DNA of 64,000 bases from Powellomyces hirtus (lineage: Eukaryota > Chytridiomycota > Chytridiomycetes > Spizellomycetales > Powellomycetaceae). Shown here in pieces: positions 41,157 through 50,567 of this stretch. Within the stretch, counting starts at the first letter, position 1. Each line of letters opens with the position of its first letter. The stretch spans positions 1 through 64,000 of the forward strand of contig JAHLKG010000025.1 in assembly GCA_025526995.1 (NCBI GenBank), given 5' to 3'. The translations under genes and the position numbers were made by a program. A model generated the notes under the pieces. It had not been told where the DNA came from. It saw only the letters and a list, made by a program, of their open reading frames with translations, and did not search any database.

Positions 41157-44100
41157 TCAAAAAAATCTACTACTTCGCTCTGATAACTGCCATCCACGCC
41201 AGAAGTCTGTCTTCCTAGTGTCCCCCTTTCCTGTATCTATATAGTGCCGCCCCAAGCAGGCCGAAAGGCGGTCGATGAGGTGGTCTTTGCTCTTGAAGCG
41301 ATTCTTCATGCTTGGTGACATTCGTTCCTTTATGGCCTTCAGTTCCAAAACATCGTCCTCATCGCCCGTCTCCACCAAATGCTCATCAATGAAATCCACC
41401 AAGTTGTCGACTGCGGCAGACACGTCTTTCTTCCATTCCTTGCACGAGGCAGGAATGTTCCTGAAGCCTTCCTTCATGTAGTGTTGATATCCTTCGAGCG
41501 CCCACTCCATAATATAAGGTGCCCATGCAGGGAACTTTTCACCGACATGAGGATCCATAAGATGTTTGTACGGATGGTTGGATGCGTTGAATTCTTCCAT
41601 GGTAGGAAAGAACTTTGCGCGAAAGCAGATAACCAGAATTCTGGTAACTAGCGCTATGTCCCCAGTGTCAAATTTCGGTTGGCAAAGATCATTGAAGATC
41701 AGGATCCATTTGGTGATAAAGTCAATGTGTTCGTCCACTTTGGAGTGCGGGCGTCTTCCGTTCCCCGACGCATTTCCCCCGTGCACATCCTTCGCCTTCT
41801 TGTTGTCGAGGTCTTTCTTTTCGTCCAACTCCTCGAATATGGCCAATCTGCGCCCTTCGGTGGCAAACTGCGCAGAGTTGTGTCCGTTTTGATTGGAGAA
41901 GCCAGTGTTCGCATAGATGTGGGTATTAACCCCCTTTATTGCATAAGTGCCCAGGGCCTTCATAAACGCCTCTGCGAACTTCGATTTGCTGCAATAGCCT
42001 CCGCTCTTGTCCATGAACATCGCAAAGATTTTCTCCGGGTGGTCTCCCCGCAAGCAGTATCCCATGTAGATGTGAACAATATGTCTCTCCTCTTCAATCG
42101 GGAACAATTGTTCCACAAACTCAAGCCACTCCGCTTTCAATTTGAGGTCTTTCTCCGAGTCGTCCAGAAAGTAATCGTAGCCGACACTCTTGGTGATGAG
42201 CACATCTTTCGTGTAGGAATGGGTCTTTCCAGTACGAATGTCGATGTAGCAGTTGTTTGCCCCTATCTTGAAGGGATCGGTGTCCAGTTTCTCGAGGAAC
42301 TTTTCGTCCAAGACTTCTGTTTGGAAACATTCCACCAGTGCATTAATTTGGCTGTTGGTTCCAAGCATCCTGATGAACTTTTCCATCCCTCGCTTCTTTT
42401 CGGCCCAGACTTCGTACATATCCGTGATTGCCTCGCACTTCTTGGTCTTCTGCGCGTTGGTCATTTTCTTCTCGATGCTTTCAAGATTGGCAACTATCTC
42501 GTCGAATTTGCTGGTGAAGATGGGGGTAATAGTCTGATCGATGTAAGAGCGTACCCTTTGATTAACCGTTGGATGCCATTTCTTGTCGAACATCCAAAAC
42601 TGCTTCGCGTCGAATACAAACACCCCGTTGCAGATGACGTTTGTGAGTTTCGCAAAGTCAACATGTGTCATACTGTTGGACGCCCGTGCTATGGCTGCCT
42701 CCTCTGTTGTCAAAGGAACTTCCTCCTCTTCGCCATCGGTGTCATCTTCATCTGAGGACTCCACATCCTCCTTTGCCGCAAGTAATTCGCTCAATCGGTG
42801 TTTCTTGTAGAACTCGGCGGAGACCGTCATTGGCTTCTCCACGATTTTCATGTCAAAGTTCGTCTCTGCTTTAATAGCCGCAGAGCACTTTTCCAACACC
42901 GTGCTGTCCACGATTCTCAAAGGATCCTTACGAACAAGTCCCCCGTCAAAGATGGGAACGTCGAGTTCATAACCCATCTTATGCAGTTCGGAGATCATGG
43001 GCAGCAGAGCGCGGTTCTCGAAAGTCTGCATGACGAGGCTGACAAAGGACCCTTCTTTATTTCCTTTAATGTCGTTGTGTCGTATTGTGCGAATGTGGTC
43101 CCACAATGACTTGTAATAGGGATTGTCGCTTTGCCATAAGGGCACGAGGCGCTTATAGATGGCGGAGTGGATACCCGCAAAGAACTCGTTGGTGGGTACA
43201 GAACCCGAGTTCAGCATGAGGGCAATGGCTCCTTTCTTGGTTAAGCGCTGCTCTTTTAGCACCTTTGGCCGGTTCTCGATGTATTCGTCCAGTTTGTCAC
43301 ATTTGATATTCTCCTGGTGGAACATTTGAGAGAGTTGGGTAGGCATTGAGTTGACGAAATCAACATCGACGTAAAACTCTTTGGCGATGAAAGCCCTAAC
43401 ATCGCGAGGGAAGGCCTGGAGGCCAACCCCATTCCGGGCGAAAAGTCGTCCGCTTTCGTTGATGGAGTACTTCGAGTAGGTGTACTCAATTCAATACTGA
43501 TTGACGGCGACATTGCATTTTCTGAACAGTTTCAACTTCTTCTTCAAATTCGAGTCGGTGTACGTGCAGTTGATCAACATGTCCACTTTGGCCTCGTTGG
43601 CCCATTCAACCTTCTCCATGGCGGTATGCATTTTGACGTTGTCGACAGGAAACTCCCAATAATATCTTTCCTCTTCATCCTCGGGGTCACAGTTGACATT
43701 ATTGGGAACGCAAACAGTGACAATCGTAGGCTTCTCTGACTGCTGGTTGGCATCTGCAGCCTCGTCCGCGGGGAGAACATCCAAAGCCATATGATATTGG
43801 CTTGAATCGTCACCTTCATCGTCGTCTTTGTGGTCGTTTGCATCTCCGGCAGCAGCAGGTTCGAGCACTGTGGAGACGTTGGGTTCGTTCTGCTTCTGGG
43901 GGATTTGATGGACAGTTGCCTTGGGGGCAGCTGATGCCTTCTTCCCTTTCTCGTTGATCTGCTTCCCCTTGGGCTTGTTCCCCTTCTGGGGAACTTGCTG
44001 GACAATTGCATTGGGGGCAGCTGGTGCCTTCTTCCCTTTCTCGTTGATCTGCTTCCCCTTGGGAACGTCGGGTTGGTTCTCTTTCTGAGTGGCCATGGGG

Positions 44101-44471
44101 AGTGCTTTGGCATTGCTGTCGGGAGCAGCTCGCTTGCGCTTCACCGGCTGGTTAGCAGTCAGAGGCTGATCCTTATTCTCTTTTGCTTCAGGTTTATCGG
44201 TGGTAAGTACTGCCGAGCCAACGCCTGCTTTGGGTTGGATAATGGAAACCGTCTCGTTGCCATCCTTATCGGTCTTGGTAACGGTTTGGACACCGGCTGC
44301 ATCATACTTTGTGTAGGTTTCGACGCCGTCCAGGTCACGCTCCCACACGGCAATTCTCCTGTTCTGGTGATCTTTATCAATCCATTTGTAGAGTTCGTTG
44401 TTTGAAAAGAAGCGACACTCGATGCGTTTGCCGTAGTCGGTTTCGTAAGAGGTGTTTTTGGTTCCGCTCAT
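41157..44471 (-). pseudogene. PLV polymerase-palm plus SF3 helicase, one in-frame stop
   Basis: Two parts in the same frame are separated only by a TGA at 43491-43493. Part one (326 codons) starts MSGTKNTSYETDYGK and has two KGKQINEKGKK repeats and an acidic stretch. Part two has FYVDVDFVNSMPTQL, then Y-x2-NR, a K-x-AIALMLNSG helix and ELDVPIFDGG, which resemble motifs A, B and C of a polymerase palm of the TVpol type known from Tlr elements and virophages. A superfamily 3 helicase follows: a degenerate Walker A (DKSGGYCSKSKF), Walker B (LAIFEELDE), and NDLCQPKFDTGDIALVTRI. The SK in place of GK in Walker A is unusual. Replication protein of the virus. Confidence 0.8.
43491..43493 (-). other. 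In-frame TGA between the two halves of the replication gene
   Basis: The frame reads NVAVNQY, stop, IEYTYSKYSIN and then continues for 777 codons. A change of CGA (Arg) to TGA would explain it. Confidence 0.85.
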
Positions 44472-44998
44472 TGTTGACTGTTGACTGTTGACTGCAGGGT
44501 GTTTTCCAAGGTTGGATACCGGTTCGTTAATATTAGTGAACAGTCTTTATATTGTCCTCTAAACGCACATAGGCATGCGGAGTCAGAGGAATTTGGCCTA
44601 CGCGTGGTGCAGTGCTGATGTAAGAACGCTTCAAGCTACACATACCCGACACACAGGTAACAGTGGCAAAGTCACTGCGCAAAAGCTTCAGCGGTCACAA
44701 GGTCGCATTCTGATATAATAATGTAGTAGGCGTCCAAGCCGAAGGACAGGTAAGCTCGGGCACAGTCACTGTGCAATGTTCGCAGCTCCACGTGATGGTA
44801 GAGCTGATGTAATAGCGGATGGCACAGTCATGTTTTCGATTTTCTTGGCATGCACGTGCTGCGATCCTGATGTAATATCTGGTGGGACAGTCACTCAGCT
44901 GCACCCTGGGCAGCTTGGGTGCTCCATGTGACTCCCTCCATACCAGCATCGAGGCAGTACCACCAACCCGGATTCCCTCTCACTCGATTAATGGAGGG
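44472..44998. promoter_or_regulatory. Promoter and degenerate repeats upstream of the replication gene
   Basis: Contains TTTATATTG near 44544, ACGCGT at 44600-44605, and repeated variants of CTGATGTAATA followed by GGxACAGTCAC (near 44619, 44703, 44812, 44868). The ACAGTCAC part recalls the GGTGGGACAGT iterons at 30045. No gene. Confidence 0.5.
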
Positions 44999-45155
44999 AA
45001 ACCCAAGAAACCCAACCCAAATTTCATAAAAAACTTATATTGTAAATCGTATTTCATATTTTTTTGTTCACTCAGAAGTTGTCAACTTCTTTTTTCCACT
45101 TTGACTCTCTTCTGTCGAGATTAATATTTGCTTTGGGTACTGGGTTTCTTGGGTT
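44999..45155. repeat. PLV internal repeat, copy D
   Basis: Nearly identical to copy A in the TIR, including the sequence just beyond the right end (CCTCTCGATGCCCTCTCC). Confidence 0.85.
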
Positions 45156-45354
45156 GCCTCTCGATGCCCTCTCCACCACTTGTCCCATTGGAACCCAAAG
45201 TCCATCATGTCCCTCCGTGCGTCAAGGCAAGGCAAGGCCATGTTATACGAAAGCTCTCCCGCGCGTTTGATCGATTGAGCTCAGAGCAAGTCATATTTAA
45301 GCAAACGCACACATGAGAAGAAAAACCTGTAGCTTAATACTATACTACAAAAGA

Positions 45355-45573
45355 ATGCCTGCCAGTAACTTTGACTACATAGGGACTTTTGAGAATTATG
45401 GGGTAACCAAGACGTTTATCGCCCCAAGTATCCGTTCTCTAGCCCTTCAAATGAAAATAAATCCAGGAACGGCTAAGAAGATTGCAGATCTGGATGGGCT
45501 ACTCTATCCCAATGGGCATCTTCACATAAGAATAACAAGGACGCCAAAAAGCAAACGAAAGATGGCCTTATGA
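45355..45573 (+). CDS. Small PLV protein, unknown
   Basis: 72 aa from ATG 45355 (MPASNFDYIGTFENYG); an upstream ATG at 45313 would add 14 residues. Ends in a basic tail (RTPKSKRKMAL). It overlaps the convergent zinc-ribbon gene by six bases. No family recognised; a small DNA-binding protein is possible. Confidence 0.45.
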   Translation: MPASNFDYIGTFENYGVTKTFIAPSIRSLALQMKINPGTAKKIADLDGLLYPNGHLHIRITRTPKSKRKMAL

Positions 45574-45753
45574 GTCCTCTTGATCGGTATCAAGCAGACT
45601 CCACTTGGCAGCCTTGGCGGCAAGTTTCTCTTGATAACATTTCCAACACCAAGGCCTATGGGGGATCCAGTCGATCTCCTTTCCACAGCCTCCTTTACAG
45701 TCGCGTTTTCGTGTAGTAGCGGTAGTTGTGGCTGGTGCGTTGGTTTCTTCCAT
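45568..45753 (-). CDS. Small zinc-ribbon-like PLV protein
   Basis: 61 aa starting MEETNAPATTTATTRK; an in-frame ATG at 45771 would add six residues. The core has four cysteines in CKGGC and CWKC, spaced like a zinc ribbon, around IDWIPHRPW. Function unknown. Confidence 0.5.
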   Translation of the reverse strand: MEETNAPATTTATTRKRDCKGGCGKEIDWIPHRPWCWKCYQEKLAAKAAKWSLLDTDQEDS

Positions 45754-45771
45754 GTTACAGTATAGATACAA

Positions 45772-45861
45772 AATACAGCTCGTGTCTTTAAATAGACGGT
45801 TGGCTACGCGTCAAAATCAAACGCGTTAGTTTACGTGATGCAGGAGTCCAGCAAATTTGCC
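45772..45861. promoter_or_regulatory. Paired ACGCGT boxes near the capsid gene
   Basis: ACGCGT at 45806-45811 and 45821-45826 (15 bp apart) with TTTAAATAG at about 45787. The TATA-like element lies between the boxes and the leftward zinc-ribbon gene, so this probably drives that gene. Confidence 0.5.
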
Positions 45862-47112
45862 TTACAAAACGGTAACTAGCCCTCCGATGGACAATGTGAC
45901 ATTCTCGTGGTAAGTAGTCAACAAACGCACTTTTTGGGATGGAGGGGGACTGGCATGTTCCGTGTGAATTTTCAGGATTGCATCGGTCCCGGTGAAGGAT
46001 AGGGCCGCAGTGGAGCCTTCGTCCTTTGATTGGAAACCGTAACTGAAAGAGAACTGTTTTTGGTCGTAGTCTGCAAAGTTTATGTCCAGGTCCGCCATTT
46101 GCTCAAAGTCGTTGTTGGACAATTGAGATACCAACAGCGTCTGCCTATCGTAAGGACTATGCGAGATACCGGTGGTACCCGATGGAATCGTAGCATTGGG
46201 CCCTAATTGAAGTCTCCAAGACCTTAAATTCTGGGAAGAGAACATCTCGGACTTGTCTTTGGTAGGATCAGAGAGAACGTCATCGTCGACAAAACAACAC
46301 TCAATCCCTACGAGACTCCGGACTCCGCTCATATGTAGATTGAAGGTGTTCTTTTGGCCTCCGGAACATGGGTTCTCGGTCTGAGTGCTACGTACGTAGT
46401 CCCAGAAGATACTCTTGCCATCTGCGATCGCACGCGTGACATTGTAGACGACGCTGGGAGGGGGCGTAATGTATGGAACAAGACAACGGATATTGGACAC
46501 TCGAATCTCGTTCACATTTCCACTGGTGAACACTGTGGACGGGTCTGCGAGTACGATTTCGATGGTCAAGGCCTGGTTTGGCAATGCCCACGTGGGGAAA
46601 CTTTGGCCATTGCTAGCGTGGAGTGCACCTACCATTGGATGAAACGACACCGATGCGGTATGGGTTCCAGAGAAGACGTTGTTGGTTCCATACCCGCTCA
46701 TGTTTTGAAGAAGTTGCTTGTAGCCCTTGTTCAAACTACGGTAAGTTTGGGCAAGGTATGCGGGGTCTGAGTCGATCTTGGCCATGACCTCGTTTCCTGC
46801 TTTGATGGTAAGGCTTTGGATAATGGACTCCATTCCAAGTTTGGTGTTAACCAAACCTGCCCCACTGACAGGTACTCCATCATTGACGGCAGTGATATCC
46901 ATGGACAAAATAAGTTTCTGCAGTAGGAAACTGACAGAGTTGGAATCGCATGTAATCTTGATTGGTGTAAGGTTACGGCTCTTTGTTGAATATTCACTTT
47001 GACCAACAGGGCTATATACAGCAAGTCCTTCACCCCGAGGATCACTGAATGGCTTTGACCACGTGTTGGAGGAATAGATCCAGTTGCGAGGAATTGATGC
47101 TACTTGAGACAT
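45862..47112 (-). CDS. MCP: PLV major capsid protein (double jelly roll)
   Basis: 416 aa, intact, starting MSQVASIPRNWIYSSN. Length, beta-rich composition and position beside the penton gene and ATPase fit the hexon-like capsid proteins of PLVs and virophages. Features seen include LILSMDITAVNDG, a helical stretch (LAQTYRSLNKGYKQLLQNM), LPNQALTIEIVLADPSTVF followed by IRVSNIRCLVPYITP, the usual junction between the two jelly rolls, and ALSFTGTDAILKI near the C-terminus. The ATG lies 36 bp from the previous gene. The protein would form trimeric hexons. Assignment rests on pattern and context because I cannot compare structures. Confidence 0.8.
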   Translation of the reverse strand: MSQVASIPRNWIYSSNTWSKPFSDPRGEGLAVYSPVGQSEYSTKSRNLTPIKITCDSNSVSFLLQKLILSMDITAVNDGVPVSGAGLVNTKLGMESIIQSLTIKAGNEVMAKIDSDPAYLAQTYRSLNKGYKQLLQNMSGYGTNNVFSGTHTASVSFHPMVGALHASNGQSFPTWALPNQALTIEIVLADPSTVFTSGNVNEIRVSNIRCLVPYITPPPSVVYNVTRAIADGKSIFWDYVRSTQTENPCSGGQKNTFNLHMSGVRSLVGIECCFVDDDVLSDPTKDKSEMFSSQNLRSWRLQLGPNATIPSGTTGISHSPYDRQTLLVSQLSNNDFEQMADLDINFADYDQKQFSFSYGFQSKDEGSTAALSFTGTDAILKIHTEHASPPPSQKVRLLTTYHENVTLSIGGLVTVL

Positions 47113-47148
47113 ATTTACTACAGCTGTAGAAAAAAAATAATAGTAAGA

Positions 47149-47655
47149 CTATCCGAATATACCTCCATAATCATCATCTTCACTCTCTGACTGATCGAAT
47201 TCTACAAAGGTTGTGTATGGATTAGTGGCAGGAGCAGGCGATGGAGCGGGCTTTGCCTTGGGTTTAGGTTGCGCTTTGGGTACAGGTTTGGCTTTTTGCT
47301 TTTCTTCCAACGCCTTCTTTCGTGCCTCGCGCTTAATCCTGCGTTCCTCCTTCTCCTTTTCAAGAATGCGTTTGGCCTCGTCGATCTTCCTTTGCTTCTC
47401 GAGAACAGCATCCTCCTTCTTTTTCCGGGCCTGCATCTCCCGGAGGTTCTTGGCTCTGGCTTCGGTGGCCTTCTTCATGGCTGCGATTTGGCCGGGGGAG
47501 CGGGGCTTCTTGAGTGGTGCCGGAGCTACCGCGGGCTCTCGCACCTGTTCTTGTTCAGGCTGTTGGTCGGTATCTTGCACCGATTGGGGTTCCTCTGAAG
47601 ATTCCCCATCGGCACTCGAATGTTCATGTTGCAATTCGGGATCTTCTTGGCTCAT
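47149..47655 (-). CDS. Highly charged coiled-coil PLV protein
   Basis: 168 aa. An acidic Gln/Glu-rich N-terminus is followed by a lysine/arginine/glutamate helix (about residues 55-120) and a Pro/Lys/Ala stretch (KPVPKAQPKPKAKPAPSPAP), then an acidic tail ending DDDYGGIFG. It is located between the capsid and penton genes on the same strand, so a scaffold or core role is plausible. No homology recognised. Confidence 0.55.
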   Translation of the reverse strand: MSQEDPELQHEHSSADGESSEEPQSVQDTDQQPEQEQVREPAVAPAPLKKPRSPGQIAAMKKATEARAKNLREMQARKKKEDAVLEKQRKIDEAKRILEKEKEERRIKREARKKALEEKQKAKPVPKAQPKPKAKPAPSPAPATNPYTTFVEFDQSESEDDDYGGIFG

Positions 47656-47684
47656 TTTTTAAAGCTTACCTTAGAAAAAAAAAC

Positions 47685-48413
47685 TTACACATCGCTTTTA
47701 TCGTCTAGAATGGCGAAACGCACAGATAACGGGCTATTTAAGGAAACCTCTGTTCCCGTGAGACTGTTAACAAGGTGGAATTCTATTCGAGACACCGTTT
47801 CTTCAACCGGGAGGTATTCGCCTCCATCGTTCGTCCAAGTAACAATGTCTCCGAAACTATCTGGTGTCATGGAGGCAACAATAGATTGCGCAGCGTCGGT
47901 GTAGTCAGTGAGATACACTTGACCCTTTACGGAGATGTTGGACGTCAGCAGGACCGGGTAACTCCCGCTCAAAGTTAACAGGATTCTTCAAGGTAAGACT
48001 CTTTCCATATCCCGTCTCGTACCTGCTCGACATGCCGGTTAAGACATAGGCTGTGGTGCCGCGATATCCTTCGAGAATCTTGAAATCAACACCGCTCGTA
48101 GAAACTGTTAGTCGTCGGCTTACTGGGCTATATGTCACTTCATAGGTGTTGCCCGCCCCCGATGCTGCTGTCAAGGCGGAGGCGATAGCGTCCCCAAAGT
48201 TCACGATCGAGTAGTTACCGTTGGGGATGGTTGCGTATAGAACAGTGTCAGCTTCCTTGTTCGGCAAAGGCAATCTTATTGTTCACCCCGTTTTCTACCA
48301 GGATCCCAGTCTTGCAGGAACGAAACGGAGAGGATCTTGAACGCCTCCACCCGCCTAGGTTGGATGTTGTAGACACGTTGCTTCAGAGATGAGTAAAGGA
48401 ACTCGCCGTACAT
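47685..48413 (-). pseudogene. PLV penton-like minor capsid protein (frameshifted)
   Basis: Starts MYGEFLYSSLKQRVYNIQPR, then changes frame twice near 48300-48265 (FLQDWDPG, NNKIAF, then EADTVLYATIPNGNYSIVNF), and again near 47975 (LTLKNPVN to LSGSYPVLLTS), ending SVRFAILDDKSDV. The stretch ATIPNGNYSI followed by a helix and YEVTYSPVSRRLTVS is characteristic of the minor capsid proteins that form pentons in polintons, PLVs and virophages. Three frame changes mean no full-length product is made unless the assembly is wrong. Confidence 0.8.
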
Positions 48414-48449
48414 TCTTCTCTGCTTTATGTAAAGAAGAGGAAATAAGTT

Positions 48450-49161
48450 ATGTCGTATAAGCCGAAGCCCATCTTTCCTACTAAGAGAAGGCAACGGGAT
48501 CCTCGAATCCCGCTCGATATTCAAGACCCGCCACTATGTACCACACTTATCGCTCCAAGAAAATCCGGGAAGTCCGCTTTGGTAGCTGGGTTGATCGAAG
48601 ACGTGTATGCCAAGGTGTTTTCCAAAGTTGTGATCATGTCGGATACAGTCATGTACGACAAGTCAATCAAAGAACTGGCCGAGAAAACAAAACATAAGAA
48701 CATCTACTTCACCGACGAGGTGACCAATGCGTCTATAAAGGAGATTCTTGAGGAGCAAAAGGAACTGTCCAACGAATGGGAAAACACTTCTCTTGATGAT
48801 TGATGATGCGGGAGATAATGCCCAAGGCAAAGAACTGAACAAAGAACTTTCCAAGTTGTATACACGTGGAAGACATTTTGGGATTTCCTCCATGGTTTGC
48901 ATACAGTCCGTATCCGGGCAATTGACGCGTAAGATGAAAAACAATACCACGGAGTTCATTATATTCAAAAACAACGCGGAAGACATGGAGGCGTTGGCGC
49001 GACTGCTCACGTCAGCCTTTAAAAACAGAAAGGAAGTTCTCACATATCTTACCGAGTGCACTTCAGAGCCATACAGTTTCTGCTATATCAATCTCGCAGC
49101 CGACGATGCCAAAACCATGTATAGATACTGCGACAAGGATGGCTTCAAGGACTACTTTTAA
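48450..49161 (+). pseudogene. PLV A32-type packaging ATPase (one frameshift)
   Basis: Starts MSYKPKPIFPTKRRQRDPR. Walker A is IAPRKSGKSALVAG; Walker B is LLLMIDDAGDN; these are the motifs of FtsK/HerA-like genome-packaging ATPases of polintons and nucleocytoplasmic viruses. The frame changes once at about 48785, between NEWEN and KTLLLMIDD, close to Walker B. The rest (TRGRHFGISSMVCIQSVSGQ, the sensor region) is intact to the stop at 49161. Runs opposite to the capsid genes. Confidence 0.88.
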
Positions 49162-49196
49162 ACAAATATGTAAGTTACAGCTTAAAGAATCACGAG

Positions 49197-50560
49197 ATGT
49201 CTTTTGTTCCACTATCACCGGAGGAAGAGGAACTTGTTTCGAAGGTCTATGAAACGTACCCGTTTGGAAGAGATCGCTTAAGGGACGCTGTTCTCGCTAA
49301 GCACCCAGAGTTTAAAGGAAGCAGACGTGCCATACTGTACTGGTTGAAAAACCAGAGCTCTTGGCAAACCCAGAACAAGCCCAACTCTAACCGCTCCACT
49401 ATTGCCCCCCTACAGATCACAAAGCCGGGTTACTTGCAGTTAGATAATGTCTCTATGCGGACGTATCCCGACAGCGGTTACATAGCATTCTCCCATGTTA
49501 TAGACGGCTTCACCAAGAAGTCATGGGCGCGACCTTTGCGCACTGAAGAGGAGAAAGAAACGGTAGACGCAATCGAGTCCATGTTGGATCAGATGCAACA
49601 GGAAGGAAAGAAGGTCACAATTATCCAATCAGATAACGGGAGCACCTTCCAAGCGCGCTACAGGGCCCTCCTAGACAAGCGTGGGATCAAGTATACCTAC
49701 TCTGCACCTGCAAGACCACAAGCAAACTCCTTCATAGAAAGACGTGGAGGGGACATCAAGGCAGCACTCTACAGGCTCATGGAGCTCCACGGAGACAAGA
49801 GGTGGGTGCCGCGTTTCCAGGGAGTTATAGATTCAATCAACAACTCAAAGTCATTTGCTACAGGTGTCACCCCGAACTCTTTGGAGAACGCAGGCGATTG
49901 AGATGCAGCAGAGAGTGCAGGAAGAAGATTGCGTCCAACCTTGCCTCGCGCTATAAGACGAAAAAGATGATGCGCCCTCTTTACGTTGGACAGCAGGTGA
50001 GGGCGCGCTAGAGTTCTCCAAGTCGTCAGTGAAGAAACCCTGGCCTGCTTGGATACTGGAACAAGGAGGATCCTAACCGTTGTCCAACGGCTTAACTCGA
50101 CGTATGCCAACTTTCTCCCATCGTACAGACTAGCCAACGCGAATGGAGACGTACTTAAAGGAAGGTACGCGCGAACGGACCTGCTAGAGATCCCGCCCAT
50201 CCTCAGTAGGGACATAGAAGAAGCCGATGACTGACTTGGAGGACTTGTCTGATGAAGACATTGAAGACTCAAACGCACCACAAGATGACACTCTCGTACA
50301 CAACGAGCTGGTTAATCGTGGAGCACTCTGAACAAGTACAAGTACGACAACGGAGAAAGTCACTGAGAATAAGCAACGCCAACAACGATGAAGAAGCAGA
50401 GTACGAGATTGAGTTTATTTTAGGTAAACGACGATACAGGGGGAGGGTAGAGTACAGGGTCCGTTATCTAGGCCTATAATAGTGATAGTGATGAATGGAG
50501 GGGGGAAAGGGAGTTGATAGATCTTGCGCCAGAGTTAGTAGAAGAGTATAACAGCCTGCA
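49197..50560 (+). pseudogene. PLV DDE integrase with chromodomain (frameshifted)
   Basis: The first frame (49197-49901, start MSFVPLSPEEEELVSKVYET) holds an N-terminal helical domain and the RNase-H-like core with the triad seen as LQLDNVS, QSDNGSTF and SFIERRG. The C-terminal part continues through other frames: KTKKMMRPLYVGQQVRAR, RILTVVQRLN to GRYARTDLLEIP (50078-50195), and a chromodomain (YEIEFILGKRRYRGRVEY, then after one more shift NSDSDEW and LAPELVEEYNS at about 50480-50556). Polinton integrases commonly end in such a chromodomain, which steers insertion to marked chromatin. At least three frame breaks. It is the likely cause of the 5-bp duplication. Confidence 0.88.
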
Positions 50561-50567
50561 CACCGCA

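Noticed and set aside
41679..42755. 358-aa plus-strand frame
   Set aside because: Antisense shadow of the polymerase-helicase gene, whose motifs are clear.
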